From: Sphingomonas kaistensis
GTDB taxonomy: Bacteria > Pseudomonadota > Alphaproteobacteria > Sphingomonadales > Sphingomonadaceae
Length of the DNA: 64,000 bases
Assembly (NCBI RefSeq): GCF_036884275.1
Contig: NZ_CP145607.1
Span: 2,529,001-2,593,000 of the forward strand
Direction of reading: 5' to 3'
The notes under the pieces were generated by a model, which had not been told where the DNA came from, did no database searches, and worked only from the letters and a program-made list of their open reading frames with translations. Shown one piece after another: positions 26,312 through 34,244 of this stretch (positions are counted from its first letter, which is position 1; each line of letters begins with the position of its first letter). A program made the translations under genes and the position numbers.

Positions 26312-26575
26312 TCAGTCGCCGTGCTTGCGCGTCGCCAGACTGACGTTCCGGTCGTGTCCGCTCTTGTCGCTGAAGAAAGCCGCCGCGAACAGCCCGCAGC
26401 CGAGCAGTACGGAGATGAACACCCCGCCGATCACCGCCACCACCATGTGAAGATAGAGTTCGCCCGATGCGCCAAGATAGAGGAGCGCGCCGGCGGTGAG
26501 CACCAGGCCGGAGAGGATGATAAGCTTCATCACCCGGCGGAAATCAGCGGCGGCCTTGATGCGATCGGTCGGCAT
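26312..26575 (-). CDS. small two-helix membrane protein, 87 aa
   Basis: Start MPTDRIKAAADFRRV (26575). Two transmembrane helices: about 17-36 (LIILSGLVLTAGALLYLG) and 43-68 (MVVAVIGGVFISVLLGCGLF). The tail is charged (SDKSGHDRNVS). No family is recognised. A TTG six codons upstream is an alternative start. It stands alone between tRNA-Leu and comM. Confidence 0.65.
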   Translation of the reverse strand: MPTDRIKAAADFRRVMKLIILSGLVLTAGALLYLGASGELYLHMVVAVIGGVFISVLLGCGLFAAAFFSDKSGHDRNVSLATRKHGD

Positions 26576-26637
26576 GGGGAGCCTATGCGGCAAGCGTAGC
26601 GATGCCGACAGTGGACATAGTGTCCAAGCGGCTCGCC

Positions 26638-28146
26638 TCAGTTGCGCGGCGCGGCGCGGCGGTAGCTCAGGGCTTCGGCAACGTGCAGGCGGCCGACCGT
26701 CTCGCTTCCCGCGAGATCGGCGATGGTGCGGGCGACGCGCAGCACGCGGTGATAGCCGCGCGCGCTGAGCCGGGTGGCGGCGGCGGCGTCAGCAAGCAGG
26801 CGGCGGCCGGGCTCGTCGGGGGTGGCCACCTCGTCGAGCAGTTCGCCGTCCGCCTCGGCATTCGTCCGGGCCCCGTGTCCGTGGTAGCGCTGCGACTGGA
26901 TGTCGCGCGCCCGGGCGACGCGTGCGGCCACCGCCTCGCTGCCTTCCGCCGGCGGCGGCAGGGACAGGTCGGCGGCGGTCACGCCCGCGACCTCGATATG
27001 CAGGTCGATCCGGTCGAGCAGCGGCCCCGAGACCCGCGCTTGATAATCGGCGGCGCAGCGGGGCGCGCGGGCGCAGGCGAGCGCGGGGTCGCCGAGATGC
27101 CCGCAGCGGCAGGGGTTCATCGCCGCCACGAGCTGCACCCGCGCGGGAAAAGTCAGGTGGCTGTTGGCCCGCGCCACGCTGACCGTGCCGGTTTCGAGCG
27201 GCTGTCGCAGGCCGTCGAGCACGGCACGCTGGAATTCGGGCAGCTCGTCAAGGAACAGCACGCCGAGATGTGCGAGGCTGATCTCGCCCGGGCGCACCTT
27301 CAGCCCGCCGCCGACCAGCGCGGGCATCGACGCGCTGTGATGCGGCGAGCGGAACGGCCGCCGCCTCTTCATCTGCCCGCCCTCCATTTCGCCCGCGACC
27401 GACGCGACCATCGAGACTTCGAGCGCTTCGGCCGGAGTGAGCGGCGGCAGAATGCCGGGAAGACAGGCGGCGAGCAGCGACTTGCCTGCGCCGGGCGGCC
27501 CGCTCATCAGCAGGTTGTGGCCGCCGGCAGCGGCGATCTCCAAGGCGCGTTTGGCGACTTCCTGGCCCTTGACCTGCCGCAGGTCTGGTCCGCCCGCCGG
27601 CGCTTCGGCCTTGCCCGGAGGCGGTGCGGGCAGCAGCGTGGTGCCCTTGAGATGCGCCAGCAGCGACAGGAGGTCAGCTGCGGCCAACACCTCGATCTGC
27701 CCCGCCCACGCCGCTTCGGCGCCTTGTATGGCGGGACAGATCAGCCCTTTTTCGGCGCCCGAAGCGTGAAGCGCCGCAAGCAGCACGCCGGGCGAGGCGT
27801 TGATGCGCCCGTCTAGCGACAGTTCGCCGACGACCACATAGTGGCTCAGCGTTTCGGCATCGACCACGCCCACCGCGGCGAGCAGGCCGAGCGCGATCGG
27901 CAGATCGAAATGGCTGCCTTCCTTTGGGAGGTCGGCGGGCGACAGGTTGACGGTGATGACCTTGGGCGGAAGCGCGAGGCCGATGGCGGTCAGCGCGGCG
28001 CGCACCCGCTCGCGGCTTTCGGCCACCGCCTTGTCGGGCAGGCCGACGATGACGAAGCGCGGGATCCCGGTGGAGAGTTGGACCTGCACCTCGACGGCGC
28101 GGGCTTCGAGTCCGAGATAGGCGACGGTGGACACGATCGCGACCAT
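26638..28146 (-). CDS. YifB/ComM family Mg-chelatase-like AAA+ ATPase
   Basis: 502 aa. The N-terminal Lon-like domain starts MVAIVSTVAYLGLEARAVEV. Walker A is MSGPPGAGKSLLAACLPG and Walker B LGVLFLDELPEFQRAVLDGL. A CxxC-type pair sits in NPCRCGHLGD and the C-terminal Mg-chelatase subdomain ends with SYRRAAPRN. ComM is a hexameric branch-migration helicase that helps incorporate DNA during natural transformation; role here is by homology. Confidence 0.93.
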   Translation of the reverse strand: MVAIVSTVAYLGLEARAVEVQVQLSTGIPRFVIVGLPDKAVAESRERVRAALTAIGLALPPKVITVNLSPADLPKEGSHFDLPIALGLLAAVGVVDAETLSHYVVVGELSLDGRINASPGVLLAALHASGAEKGLICPAIQGAEAAWAGQIEVLAAADLLSLLAHLKGTTLLPAPPPGKAEAPAGGPDLRQVKGQEVAKRALEIAAAGGHNLLMSGPPGAGKSLLAACLPGILPPLTPAEALEVSMVASVAGEMEGGQMKRRRPFRSPHHSASMPALVGGGLKVRPGEISLAHLGVLFLDELPEFQRAVLDGLRQPLETGTVSVARANSHLTFPARVQLVAAMNPCRCGHLGDPALACARAPRCAADYQARVSGPLLDRIDLHIEVAGVTAADLSLPPPAEGSEAVAARVARARDIQSQRYHGHGARTNAEADGELLDEVATPDEPGRRLLADAAAATRLSARGYHRVLRVARTIADLAGSETVGRLHVAEALSYRRAAPRN

Positions 28147-28281
28147 CAGGCGCGTGCCCCCTTCCCCAGCACTGTCGAACGCAAAGGGCCCCCTAGCTCG
28201 GCACCGCGGAGGCTAATCGCATTGCCGCGGCCGGGCAAGCGCGCCCTTGCCCCGGCGTCTTAGCGACCTACATCACCGCGC

Positions 28282-28728
28282 ATGACCCTCGGCGCTCGCC
28301 TTCGCGCACTTCGCGACACGCGCTTGGCGCAGAGCCTGCTGTTCGGGCTGGGGCTGTTTCTGCTGTTCGTCGCCGCACCCTTGTCTTCGCCCCTGCCCGG
28401 CCCCGGCGGCACCCTGCTTGCGGTCGCGGGCCTGACCCTCATCCTGCGCACCAGCCTGTGGGCCAAGCGCCGTTATGTCCGGTTCAAGCGCTGGCAGCCC
28501 CGCGCGGGAAGCTGGTTCGACTGGGGCCTGCGCCGGGGCAGCGCCAAGCGGCGCGAGGCCTTGAAGAAAGAGCGCGAGCGGCTCGAGTCGCCACCTCGCT
28601 CAGAAGTTGCCCGTATCGACGACCCCTTGCCCAAGGCCGGATTCGAGCTGGCGCCGATCGATCCGACGCCGGCCGAAACCGCCCCGGCCGAGGTGCCGGC
28701 GAGTGCCGAAAAAGGCGCGCGGCGTTGA
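28282..28728 (+). CDS. hypothetical membrane protein upstream of rpmH
   Basis: 148 aa. Two hydrophobic stretches (about 18-34 and 44-58) are joined by SSPLPGPGGTLLAVAGL, reminiscent of the PGPGW-type transmembrane family. A basic cytosolic segment WAKRRYVRFKRWQPR and a charged, proline-rich C terminus follow. A strong terminator-like hairpin (28769-28798) ends the unit before rpmH. Confidence 0.7.
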   Translation: MTLGARLRALRDTRLAQSLLFGLGLFLLFVAAPLSSPLPGPGGTLLAVAGLTLILRTSLWAKRRYVRFKRWQPRAGSWFDWGLRRGSAKRREALKKERERLESPPRSEVARIDDPLPKAGFELAPIDPTPAETAPAEVPASAEKGARR

Positions 28729-28768
28729 CTTCGCGCCTCGCCTTGCGTAGTGGCCCCCCAAGCAATGC

Positions 28769-28798
28769 GGCTGCCCCTGATTGGGCGGCCCTTTTTGT
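28769..28798 (+). terminator. intrinsic terminator before rpmH
   Basis: GGCTGCCC (28769-28776) and GGGCGGCC (28783-28790) pair with one G-T over a six-base loop, followed by CTTTTTGTTC. This is a good rho-independent terminator for the upstream gene; it may alternatively attenuate read-through into rpmH 42 bases downstream. Confidence 0.75.
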
Positions 28799-28832
28799 TC
28801 CAAACGACGAATCTGATCTTACTTTCGAGGCA

Positions 28833-29300
28833 ATGAGCGATGAAGCGCACTTTTCAGCCCAGCAATCTCGTCCGCAAGCGGCGTCACGGTTTCCGCACGC
28901 GCTCGGCGACGGTTGGCGGCCGCAAGGTGCTGGCAGCCCGTCGTGCGCGCGGCCGCAAGAAGCTCAGCGCTTAATCACCTTACAAAAGCGCGCTGATTTC
29001 CTGGCTGCGAACAGCGGCCGGCGCGCTGCCATGCCCGGCTTCGTCCTGCTGATGCGCCCCCGCGGCGACGGCGACGAAGCGATGCGCATCGGCTATACGG
29101 TCAGCAAGAAGGTCGGCAACGCGGTTGTGCGCAACCGCATGAAGCGTCGCTTGCGCGCGCTCGCCGCCGAACTGCTGCCGACGAGCGGCGTGCCGGGCGC
29201 GGACCATGTGCTGATCGGCCGGCAAAGCGGGATCGAGCGCGATTATGCCCAGCTGCGCGCCGAGCTGACCAAGGCGCTCGGCAAGGTCGCCCGCGCGTGA
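28833..29300 (+). CDS. rnpA: ribonuclease P protein component
   Basis: The conserved RnpA body begins [20 protein letters not shown] after the rpmH stop and contains [20 protein letters not shown], the RNR motif that binds P RNA. In this frame there is no ATG, GTG, TTG or CTG between the rpmH region and the conserved start. The nearest in-frame start codon is ATG 28833, seven bases before rpmH, giving 155 aa with rpmH nested inside in another frame. The alternative is a non-canonical start (TTA 28971 or ATC 28974). The C terminus overlaps yidD (GTGA). Confidence 0.85.
   Translation: MSDEAHFSAQQSRPQAASRFPHALGDGWRPQGAGSPSCARPQEAQRLITLQKRADFLAANSGRRAAMPGFVLLMRPRGDGDEAMRIGYTVSKKVGNAVVRNRMKRRLRALAAELLPTSGVPGADHVLIGRQSGIERDYAQLRAELTKALGKVARA
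28840..28974 (+). CDS. rpmH: 50S ribosomal protein L34
   Basis: 44 aa, starting [20 protein letters not shown] and ending [11 protein letters not shown], a textbook L34. It is the first gene of the conserved rpmH-rnpA-yidD-yidC-yihA group. GAGG lies 8 to 12 bases upstream of its ATG, but the same leader also contains an ATG (28833) opening the rnpA frame. Confidence 0.97.
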   Translation: MKRTFQPSNLVRKRRHGFRTRSATVGGRKVLAARRARGRKKLSA

Positions 29301-29509
29301 TCGCCAGGCTCCTGATCCTGATCGCACGCGGCTGGCAGATCGGCCCGTCGGCCATCCTGCCGCCGTCCTGCCGTTTCCAGCCCAGCTGTTCAGCCTATGC
29401 AATTACCGCGCTCACCCGCTATAGGGCGCTGCGCGGAAGCTGGCTGGCCCTAAAGAGAATCGGCCGCTGCCATCCGTGGGGCGGCCAAGGCCCAGACCCA
29501 GTACCTTGA
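29297..29509 (+). CDS. yidD: membrane protein insertion efficiency factor YidD
   Basis: 70 aa from GTG 29297, overlapping the rnpA stop by 4 bases. The family motif is [20 protein letters not shown] with its three-residue Cys spacing, then [22 protein letters not shown]. It is a small amphipathic membrane-associated factor assisting YidC-dependent insertion. Length is slightly short at the C terminus but within family range. Confidence 0.95.
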   Translation: MIARLLILIARGWQIGPSAILPPSCRFQPSCSAYAITALTRYRALRGSWLALKRIGRCHPWGGQGPDPVP

Positions 29510-29541
29510 CGCCCGGTACCCTGACGAGGACATGATCTGAC

Positions 29542-31293
29542 GTGAGCAGCGATACCCGCAACATGATCCTCGCCATCGTGCTGAGTACGCTTGTGCTGCT
29601 CGGCTGGGGTCTGGTGTCCGAACGATATTTCCCGGCGCCCAAGCCGGCCCCGAAAGCGGCTCCGGCGACCCCCGGCGCGCCTGCGGCGACCCCCGGCACG
29701 CCTGCGGCAAATGTCGCGGCGCCCGGTACGGTGGCCGCAGCCCCCACGCTGACCCCGACCCAGGCGTTCCGGAGCGTGCCGCGCGTGCGGATCGAGACGC
29801 CGAACCTGATCGGTTCGCTCAGCCTCAAGGGCGCGACCTTCGATGACCTGCGGATGGTCAATCAGACAGACCGCGTCGGCAAGGGCGCGCAGCCGGCGCG
29901 GCTGCTCAGCCCGGCGGGTGCCAACGGAGCTTATTTCGCGCGCTTCGGCTGGACCGGCCAGGGCGTCGCTGTGCCCGACGCCAACACCGTCTGGACCCCG
30001 AGTGCTCCGACCCTGACCCCTGGCAAGCCGGTGACGCTGAGCTGGACCAACCCGACGGGCCAGCGCTTTGAGTTGCTGGTGTCGGTCGACGACGGCTATC
30101 TGTTCACCGTCACCCAGAAGGTGTCGAACCTAGGCGGCGGCCCGGTCGCGGTGCGGCCGTTCGGCCTCCTCAGCCGCGCCAATGCCGGCCCCGATGCCAA
30201 GTCGGACGGCTGGACCCACCATGTCGGCCCGATGAGCGTGATCGACGGCCGTTCCGACTATGACGTGAATTACAGCACCCTCGACGAAGACGGCGCCCAG
30301 CGTTTCACGGGCAACAACGGGTGGGTCGGGTTCACCGACAAATATTGGCTGACCGCCCTCGCCCCGGCCGGCAACGCGCCGCTGAACGCCAGCCTGCGCC
30401 GCGGCCAGGGCACCAGCTACCAGGCCGACTACGCCCTCGATCCCGCGATCGTCGCGCCGGGCCGCGCGGTCCAGGCGACCACGCACCTCTTCGCCGGGGC
30501 CAAGGAAAAGAAGTGGCTCGACGCTTATGAAGCCTCGGGCGCGGTGCCGGTCATCTCCGATTCGATCGACTGGGGCTGGTTCGAATTCTTCATGCGGCCA
30601 ATCTTCGCGCTGCTGATCTGGCTGTTCAACACGATCGGCAACTTCGGCTGGGCGATCATCGCGCTGACCTTCATCGTCCGCCTGCTGATGTATCCGATCT
30701 TCGACCGCCAGTTCCGCTCGATGGCGGGGATGCGCGCGATGCAGCCCAAGATGAAGGAGCTGCAGGAGCGTCACAAGGACGACAAGACCAAGATGCAGCA
30801 GGAGCTGCTCGAGCTGTACAAGCGCGAGAAGATCAATCCGGCTGCCGGCTGTCTGCCGATCCTGATCCAGATCCCGGTGTTCTACGCGCTCTACAAGGTG
30901 CTGACGGTGACCGTGGAGATGCGTCATCAGCCGTGGGCGCTGTGGATCAAGGATCTGTCGGCGCCCGACCCGCTTACCCCGGTCAACCTGTTCGGCTTGC
31001 TGAACTTCGATCCCCCGGGCCTGCTGCACCTCGGCGTGCTGCCGATCCTGCTTGGCATCACCATGTGGCTGCAGTTCAAGCTTAATCCGGCGCCGATGGA
31101 CGATATGCAGAAGCAGATCTTCTCGATCATGCCGTGGGTGATGATGTTCGCCATGGCCCCGTTCGCGGCGGGCCTGCAGCTTTACTGGGTGGTATCCAAT
31201 ATTCTCGGCATCGCGCAGCAGAAGTATCTGTATTCAAAGTATGACGCCGAGAAGATTGCCGCCAAGGCCGGGGTGGCGACGGCGAAGACCTGA
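29542..31293 (+). CDS. yidC: membrane protein insertase YidC
   Basis: 583 aa from GTG 29542. N-terminal helix (about 6-25, MILAIVLSTLVLLGWGLV), an Ala/Pro-rich linker with repeated APATPGAPAATPG-like units, the periplasmic P1 domain to about 345, and the five-helix insertase core: WGWFEFFMRPIFALLIWLFN, YPIFDRQFRSMAGM, AAGCLPILIQIPVFYALYKV. The cytosolic C tail is short. Its stop overlaps the yihA start. Confidence 0.97.
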   Translation: MSSDTRNMILAIVLSTLVLLGWGLVSERYFPAPKPAPKAAPATPGAPAATPGTPAANVAAPGTVAAAPTLTPTQAFRSVPRVRIETPNLIGSLSLKGATFDDLRMVNQTDRVGKGAQPARLLSPAGANGAYFARFGWTGQGVAVPDANTVWTPSAPTLTPGKPVTLSWTNPTGQRFELLVSVDDGYLFTVTQKVSNLGGGPVAVRPFGLLSRANAGPDAKSDGWTHHVGPMSVIDGRSDYDVNYSTLDEDGAQRFTGNNGWVGFTDKYWLTALAPAGNAPLNASLRRGQGTSYQADYALDPAIVAPGRAVQATTHLFAGAKEKKWLDAYEASGAVPVISDSIDWGWFEFFMRPIFALLIWLFNTIGNFGWAIIALTFIVRLLMYPIFDRQFRSMAGMRAMQPKMKELQERHKDDKTKMQQELLELYKREKINPAAGCLPILIQIPVFYALYKVLTVTVEMRHQPWALWIKDLSAPDPLTPVNLFGLLNFDPPGLLHLGVLPILLGITMWLQFKLNPAPMDDMQKQIFSIMPWVMMFAMAPFAAGLQLYWVVSNILGIAQQKYLYSKYDAEKIAAKAGVATAKT

Positions 31294-31934
31294 TGGACGA
31301 GACCGCCCCCGACCTCACCGAACGCGCGCGCAAGCTGTTCGCGGGGCCGGTCGAGTTCCTGAAGTCCGCGCCGGGGCTCGAATTCCTGCCGGGTGCCGAC
31401 GTGCCGGAGATCGCCTTTGCGGGCCGCTCCAACGTCGGCAAGAGCTCGCTCTTGAACGCCATCACCGGGCGCAACAAGCTGGCGCGCACTTCCAACACCC
31501 CGGGCCGGACGCAGGAGCTGAACTTCTTCGACGTCGGAAATCCGCTGACCCTGCGGCTGGTCGATATGCCGGGCTATGGCTTTGCCGAAGCGCCCCGCGA
31601 CATGGTCAAGCGCTGGCGCTTTCTGGTCAACGACTACCTTCGCGGACGGCAGGTGCTGAAGCGCGCGGTGGTGCTGATCGACAGCCGGCACGGCGTGAAG
31701 CCGGTCGACCACGAGATCATGAACATGCTCGATGCCGCCGCGGTCGGCTATCGGCTGGTCCTGACCAAGGCCGACAAGATCAAGGCGACCGACCTCGACA
31801 AGGTCCGCGCCGCGACCGAGGCCGAAGCCCGCAAACGCCCCGCCGCCTTCCCGCAGCTGATCGCCACCTCGTCGGAAAAAGGCATGGGGATCGCCGAAGT
31901 TCGGGCCGCAGTGCTCGAGGATGCGTTGAGCTGA
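31293..31934 (+). CDS. ribosome biogenesis GTP-binding protein YihA/YsxC (EngB)
   Basis: 213-aa small GTPase. G motifs: GRSNVGKSSLLNA (G1), NTPGRTQE (G2), DMPGYGFAE (G3), LTKADK (G4) and TSSEKG (G5). The family assists 50S maturation and is usually essential. It overlaps yidC by one base and closes the conserved cluster; a dispersed inverted repeat follows directly. Confidence 0.96.
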   Translation: MDETAPDLTERARKLFAGPVEFLKSAPGLEFLPGADVPEIAFAGRSNVGKSSLLNAITGRNKLARTSNTPGRTQELNFFDVGNPLTLRLVDMPGYGFAEAPRDMVKRWRFLVNDYLRGRQVLKRAVVLIDSRHGVKPVDHEIMNMLDAAAVGYRLVLTKADKIKATDLDKVRAATEAEARKRPAAFPQLIATSSEKGMGIAEVRAAVLEDALS

Positions 31935-31935
31935 T

Positions 31936-32011
31936 CGTCATCCCGGCGCAGGCCGGGATCTCAGGCGTTCAGCACCCAACCCACGGAGGTCCCGGCCTCC
32001 GCCGGGACGAC
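31936..32011. repeat. dispersed inverted repeat (TCCCGGC family), copy 1
   Basis: The left arm GTCATCCCGGCGCAGGCCGG continues to ATCTC; the right arm starts GAGGTCCCGGCCTCCGCCGG and continues to GACGAC. The arms pair over about 26 bp with few mismatches around a roughly 24-bp spacer. The same family is at 42594-42663 and, reduced to one arm, at 56626-56650. It fills the yihA-GST interval. Confidence 0.8.
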
Positions 32012-32021
32012 GGAGACAAGA

Positions 32022-32693
32022 TTGCTCAAGCTCATTCTCGGCAACAAAGCCTATTCCTCCTGGTCGATGCGCGGCTGGCTGGCGCTCAAGGCATCGGACC
32101 TCGAATTCGAGGAACTAGTGGTGCCCCTTTACGACGGCGGCTGGAACGAGCGCCGCGAGGGCGACGAATTCGCGCCCTCCTCCGGCAAGGTGCCCTTGCT
32201 GTGGCACGACGACCTGGTCGTCTGGGACAGCCTGGCGATCATCGAATATTGCGCCGATCTGACCGAGATCACGCATTACTGGCCCGAGGATCTCGCTGCG
32301 CGGGCCATGGCCCGGTCGATGGCGGCCGAAATGCATTCCAGCTTCGCCTCGCTGCGCCGCGAATGCCCGATGAACGTGCGCCGCAACGTCGCGATGCCGG
32401 ACCTCAGCCGCGAGACAATCGCCGACATCAACCGCATCCTCGTCCTATGGGCGCAGGCCCGCGCCCGGCATGGCGGCAGCGGCCCGTTCCTGTTCGGGGA
32501 ATGGAGTGCGGCGGACATGATGTACGCGCCGGTCGTTACCCGCTTCCTCACTTATTCGATCCCCGTGCCCCCGTTCGCCCGGCAATATATGTCGGACGTG
32601 CTGCGCCAACCCCATGTCGCGGAATGGATCGAATCGGCGCAGGACGAACCGTGGGTGATTGAACAATATGAAGGCGACAAGGGAACCGCCTGA
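32022..32693 (+). CDS. glutathione S-transferase family protein
   Basis: 223 aa from TTG 32022, preceded by GGAG at a spacing of six. The N-terminal thioredoxin fold starts LKLILGNKAYSSWSMRGWLA with a candidate catalytic Ser in SSWS. The glutathione-binding SGKVPLLWHDDLVVWDSLAI follows. An all-helical C domain contains HSSFASLRREC. Probably a cytosolic detoxification enzyme; substrate unknown. Confidence 0.88.
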   Translation: MLKLILGNKAYSSWSMRGWLALKASDLEFEELVVPLYDGGWNERREGDEFAPSSGKVPLLWHDDLVVWDSLAIIEYCADLTEITHYWPEDLAARAMARSMAAEMHSSFASLRRECPMNVRRNVAMPDLSRETIADINRILVLWAQARARHGGSGPFLFGEWSAADMMYAPVVTRFLTYSIPVPPFARQYMSDVLRQPHVAEWIESAQDEPWVIEQYEGDKGTA

Positions 32694-32714
32694 CGGCCCG
32701 TTCGTCCTGAAAAT

Positions 32715-33071
32715 GTGCGTAAATTTTTCCTTATCGCGGCGGTTCTAACCGTTTCCGCCTGTGCCACCCCGCGGGAGCGCATCGCCGATAGCCTGACCGG
32801 TTATGGCCTCGACGAAGCCCGCGCCGATTGCGTCGGATCGGAACTTCAGCGCAATCTGTCGCTGGGCCAGTTGCAGGAACTCGGCCGCGCCGCCCGGGCG
32901 TTCAAGGAACGCGATCCCAATCCTTCGCGGCTGACCGTGGACGACCTCCTCCGCGTCGCCAGCCAGGTGCGCGATCCACGGGTCCCGATCGAAGTTGCCA
33001 AGGCCGCCGGCCGCTGCCGGCTGACGCCGCTCGGCTTCGCCCCGGCCAAACTGGACATGGACGCCGCCTGA
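32715..33071 (+). CDS. hypothetical lipoprotein, 118 aa
   Basis: From GTG 32715, MRKFFLIAAVLTVSACATPR is a lipoprotein signal peptide with lipobox VSAC (Cys16). The mature part has two further Cys (DCVGSE, GRCRLT) and is mostly helical. No family is recognised. It precedes dapE by 39 bases and may share a transcript with it. Confidence 0.7.
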   Translation: MRKFFLIAAVLTVSACATPRERIADSLTGYGLDEARADCVGSELQRNLSLGQLQELGRAARAFKERDPNPSRLTVDDLLRVASQVRDPRVPIEVAKAAGRCRLTPLGFAPAKLDMDAA

Positions 33072-33110
33072 GTTTGTCGGCAGCCGCTGCTTGCTGCTAG
33101 CGGTTCCGCC

Positions 33111-34244
33111 ATGCTTCTCATCGATCCCGTCGATCTCGCCGCACGGCTGATTTCCGTCCCCTCCGTCACTCCCGCCTCGGGCCCCGTGTTCGATGTGCTC
33201 GACGAGGCGCTGAGCGGGCTCGGCTTCACCGTGCATCGCTTCATCCTCGGCGCCGCGCCGGACGGGCCGACCGAGAACATGGTGGCGATCCGCGAGCGCG
33301 GGCCGGGACCGCATATCGGGTTCGCCGGCCATCTCGACGTGGTGCCCGCGGGAGAGGGCTGGACGGGCGACGCCTTCGCGGCGCGGATTGAGGACGGCCG
33401 CCTGATCGGGCGCGGGGCCAACGACATGAAAAGCGCCATCGCCGCCGCGGTCGCGGCCGTGTCGGAAATTGATCAGCAGTCGGGCACCCTTTCCTTTCTC
33501 ATCACCGGGGACGAGGAAGGCTATGCGACCTTTGGCACGCCGCGGATCATCGACTGGCTGAACGAGCGCGCCATCCGCCCCGACATGATCCTGATCGGCG
33601 AGCCGACCAGCGAGACGCGGCTTGGCGACACGGTGAAGATCGGACGGCGTGGGTCACTCAATTTCTGGCTGACCGCCAAGGGCGTGCAAGGCCACGTCGC
33701 CTACCCGCACAAGGCCGACAACCCGGTACCCCGGCTGGCGCGGGTGGTGGCGGCGCTATCGGCGCTCCACCTCGACGACGGGACCGATGCCTTTCCGCCC
33801 TCCAACCTCGAATTCGTTGCGCTGGGCACGCCGACCGCGGCCAGCAACCTCATTCCGGGCGAAGCCAGCGCGCAGGGCAATATCCGCTTCAACAACCTGC
33901 ACACGGGCGACCAACTGATCCGCCTGCTGACCGACACCGCCCATGCGATCGATCCGACCATCGAGCTACGGACGCGCATCTCCGGCGAGGCGTTCCTGAC
34001 CCCGCCGGGCAAGCTCTACGATCTCGTGACCGACGCCATCCGGGCCGAATGCGGGATCGAGCCCGAGCTTTCCACCGGCGGCGGGACGTCGGACGGGCGG
34101 TTCCTGATCAAGTTGTGTCCGGTGGTCGATTTCGGCCTTCCCAATGCCACCATGCACAAGGTCGGCGAAAGCGCGGCGGTCGCCGATATCGAAACGCTGG
34201 CACGCCTTTACCGGCGCGTGTTCGAAGGTGGTTTGGCCGCCTAG
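33111..34244 (+). CDS. dapE: succinyl-diaminopimelate desuccinylase
   Basis: 377-aa di-zinc M20 amidohydrolase of the lysine/meso-DAP pathway. Metal and catalytic motifs: GFAGHLDVVPAG, GRGANDMKSAIAAA, TGDEEGYA (catalytic Glu pair), the dimerisation domain with GRRGSLNFWL, and the DapE-specific STGGGTSDGRF and MHKVGE. Cytosolic. Its stop overlaps that of the convergent GGDEF/EAL gene by four bases (CTAG). Confidence 0.95.
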   Translation: MLLIDPVDLAARLISVPSVTPASGPVFDVLDEALSGLGFTVHRFILGAAPDGPTENMVAIRERGPGPHIGFAGHLDVVPAGEGWTGDAFAARIEDGRLIGRGANDMKSAIAAAVAAVSEIDQQSGTLSFLITGDEEGYATFGTPRIIDWLNERAIRPDMILIGEPTSETRLGDTVKIGRRGSLNFWLTAKGVQGHVAYPHKADNPVPRLARVVAALSALHLDDGTDAFPPSNLEFVALGTPTAASNLIPGEASAQGNIRFNNLHTGDQLIRLLTDTAHAIDPTIELRTRISGEAFLTPPGKLYDLVTDAIRAECGIEPELSTGGGTSDGRFLIKLCPVVDFGLPNATMHKVGESAAVADIETLARLYRRVFEGGLAA

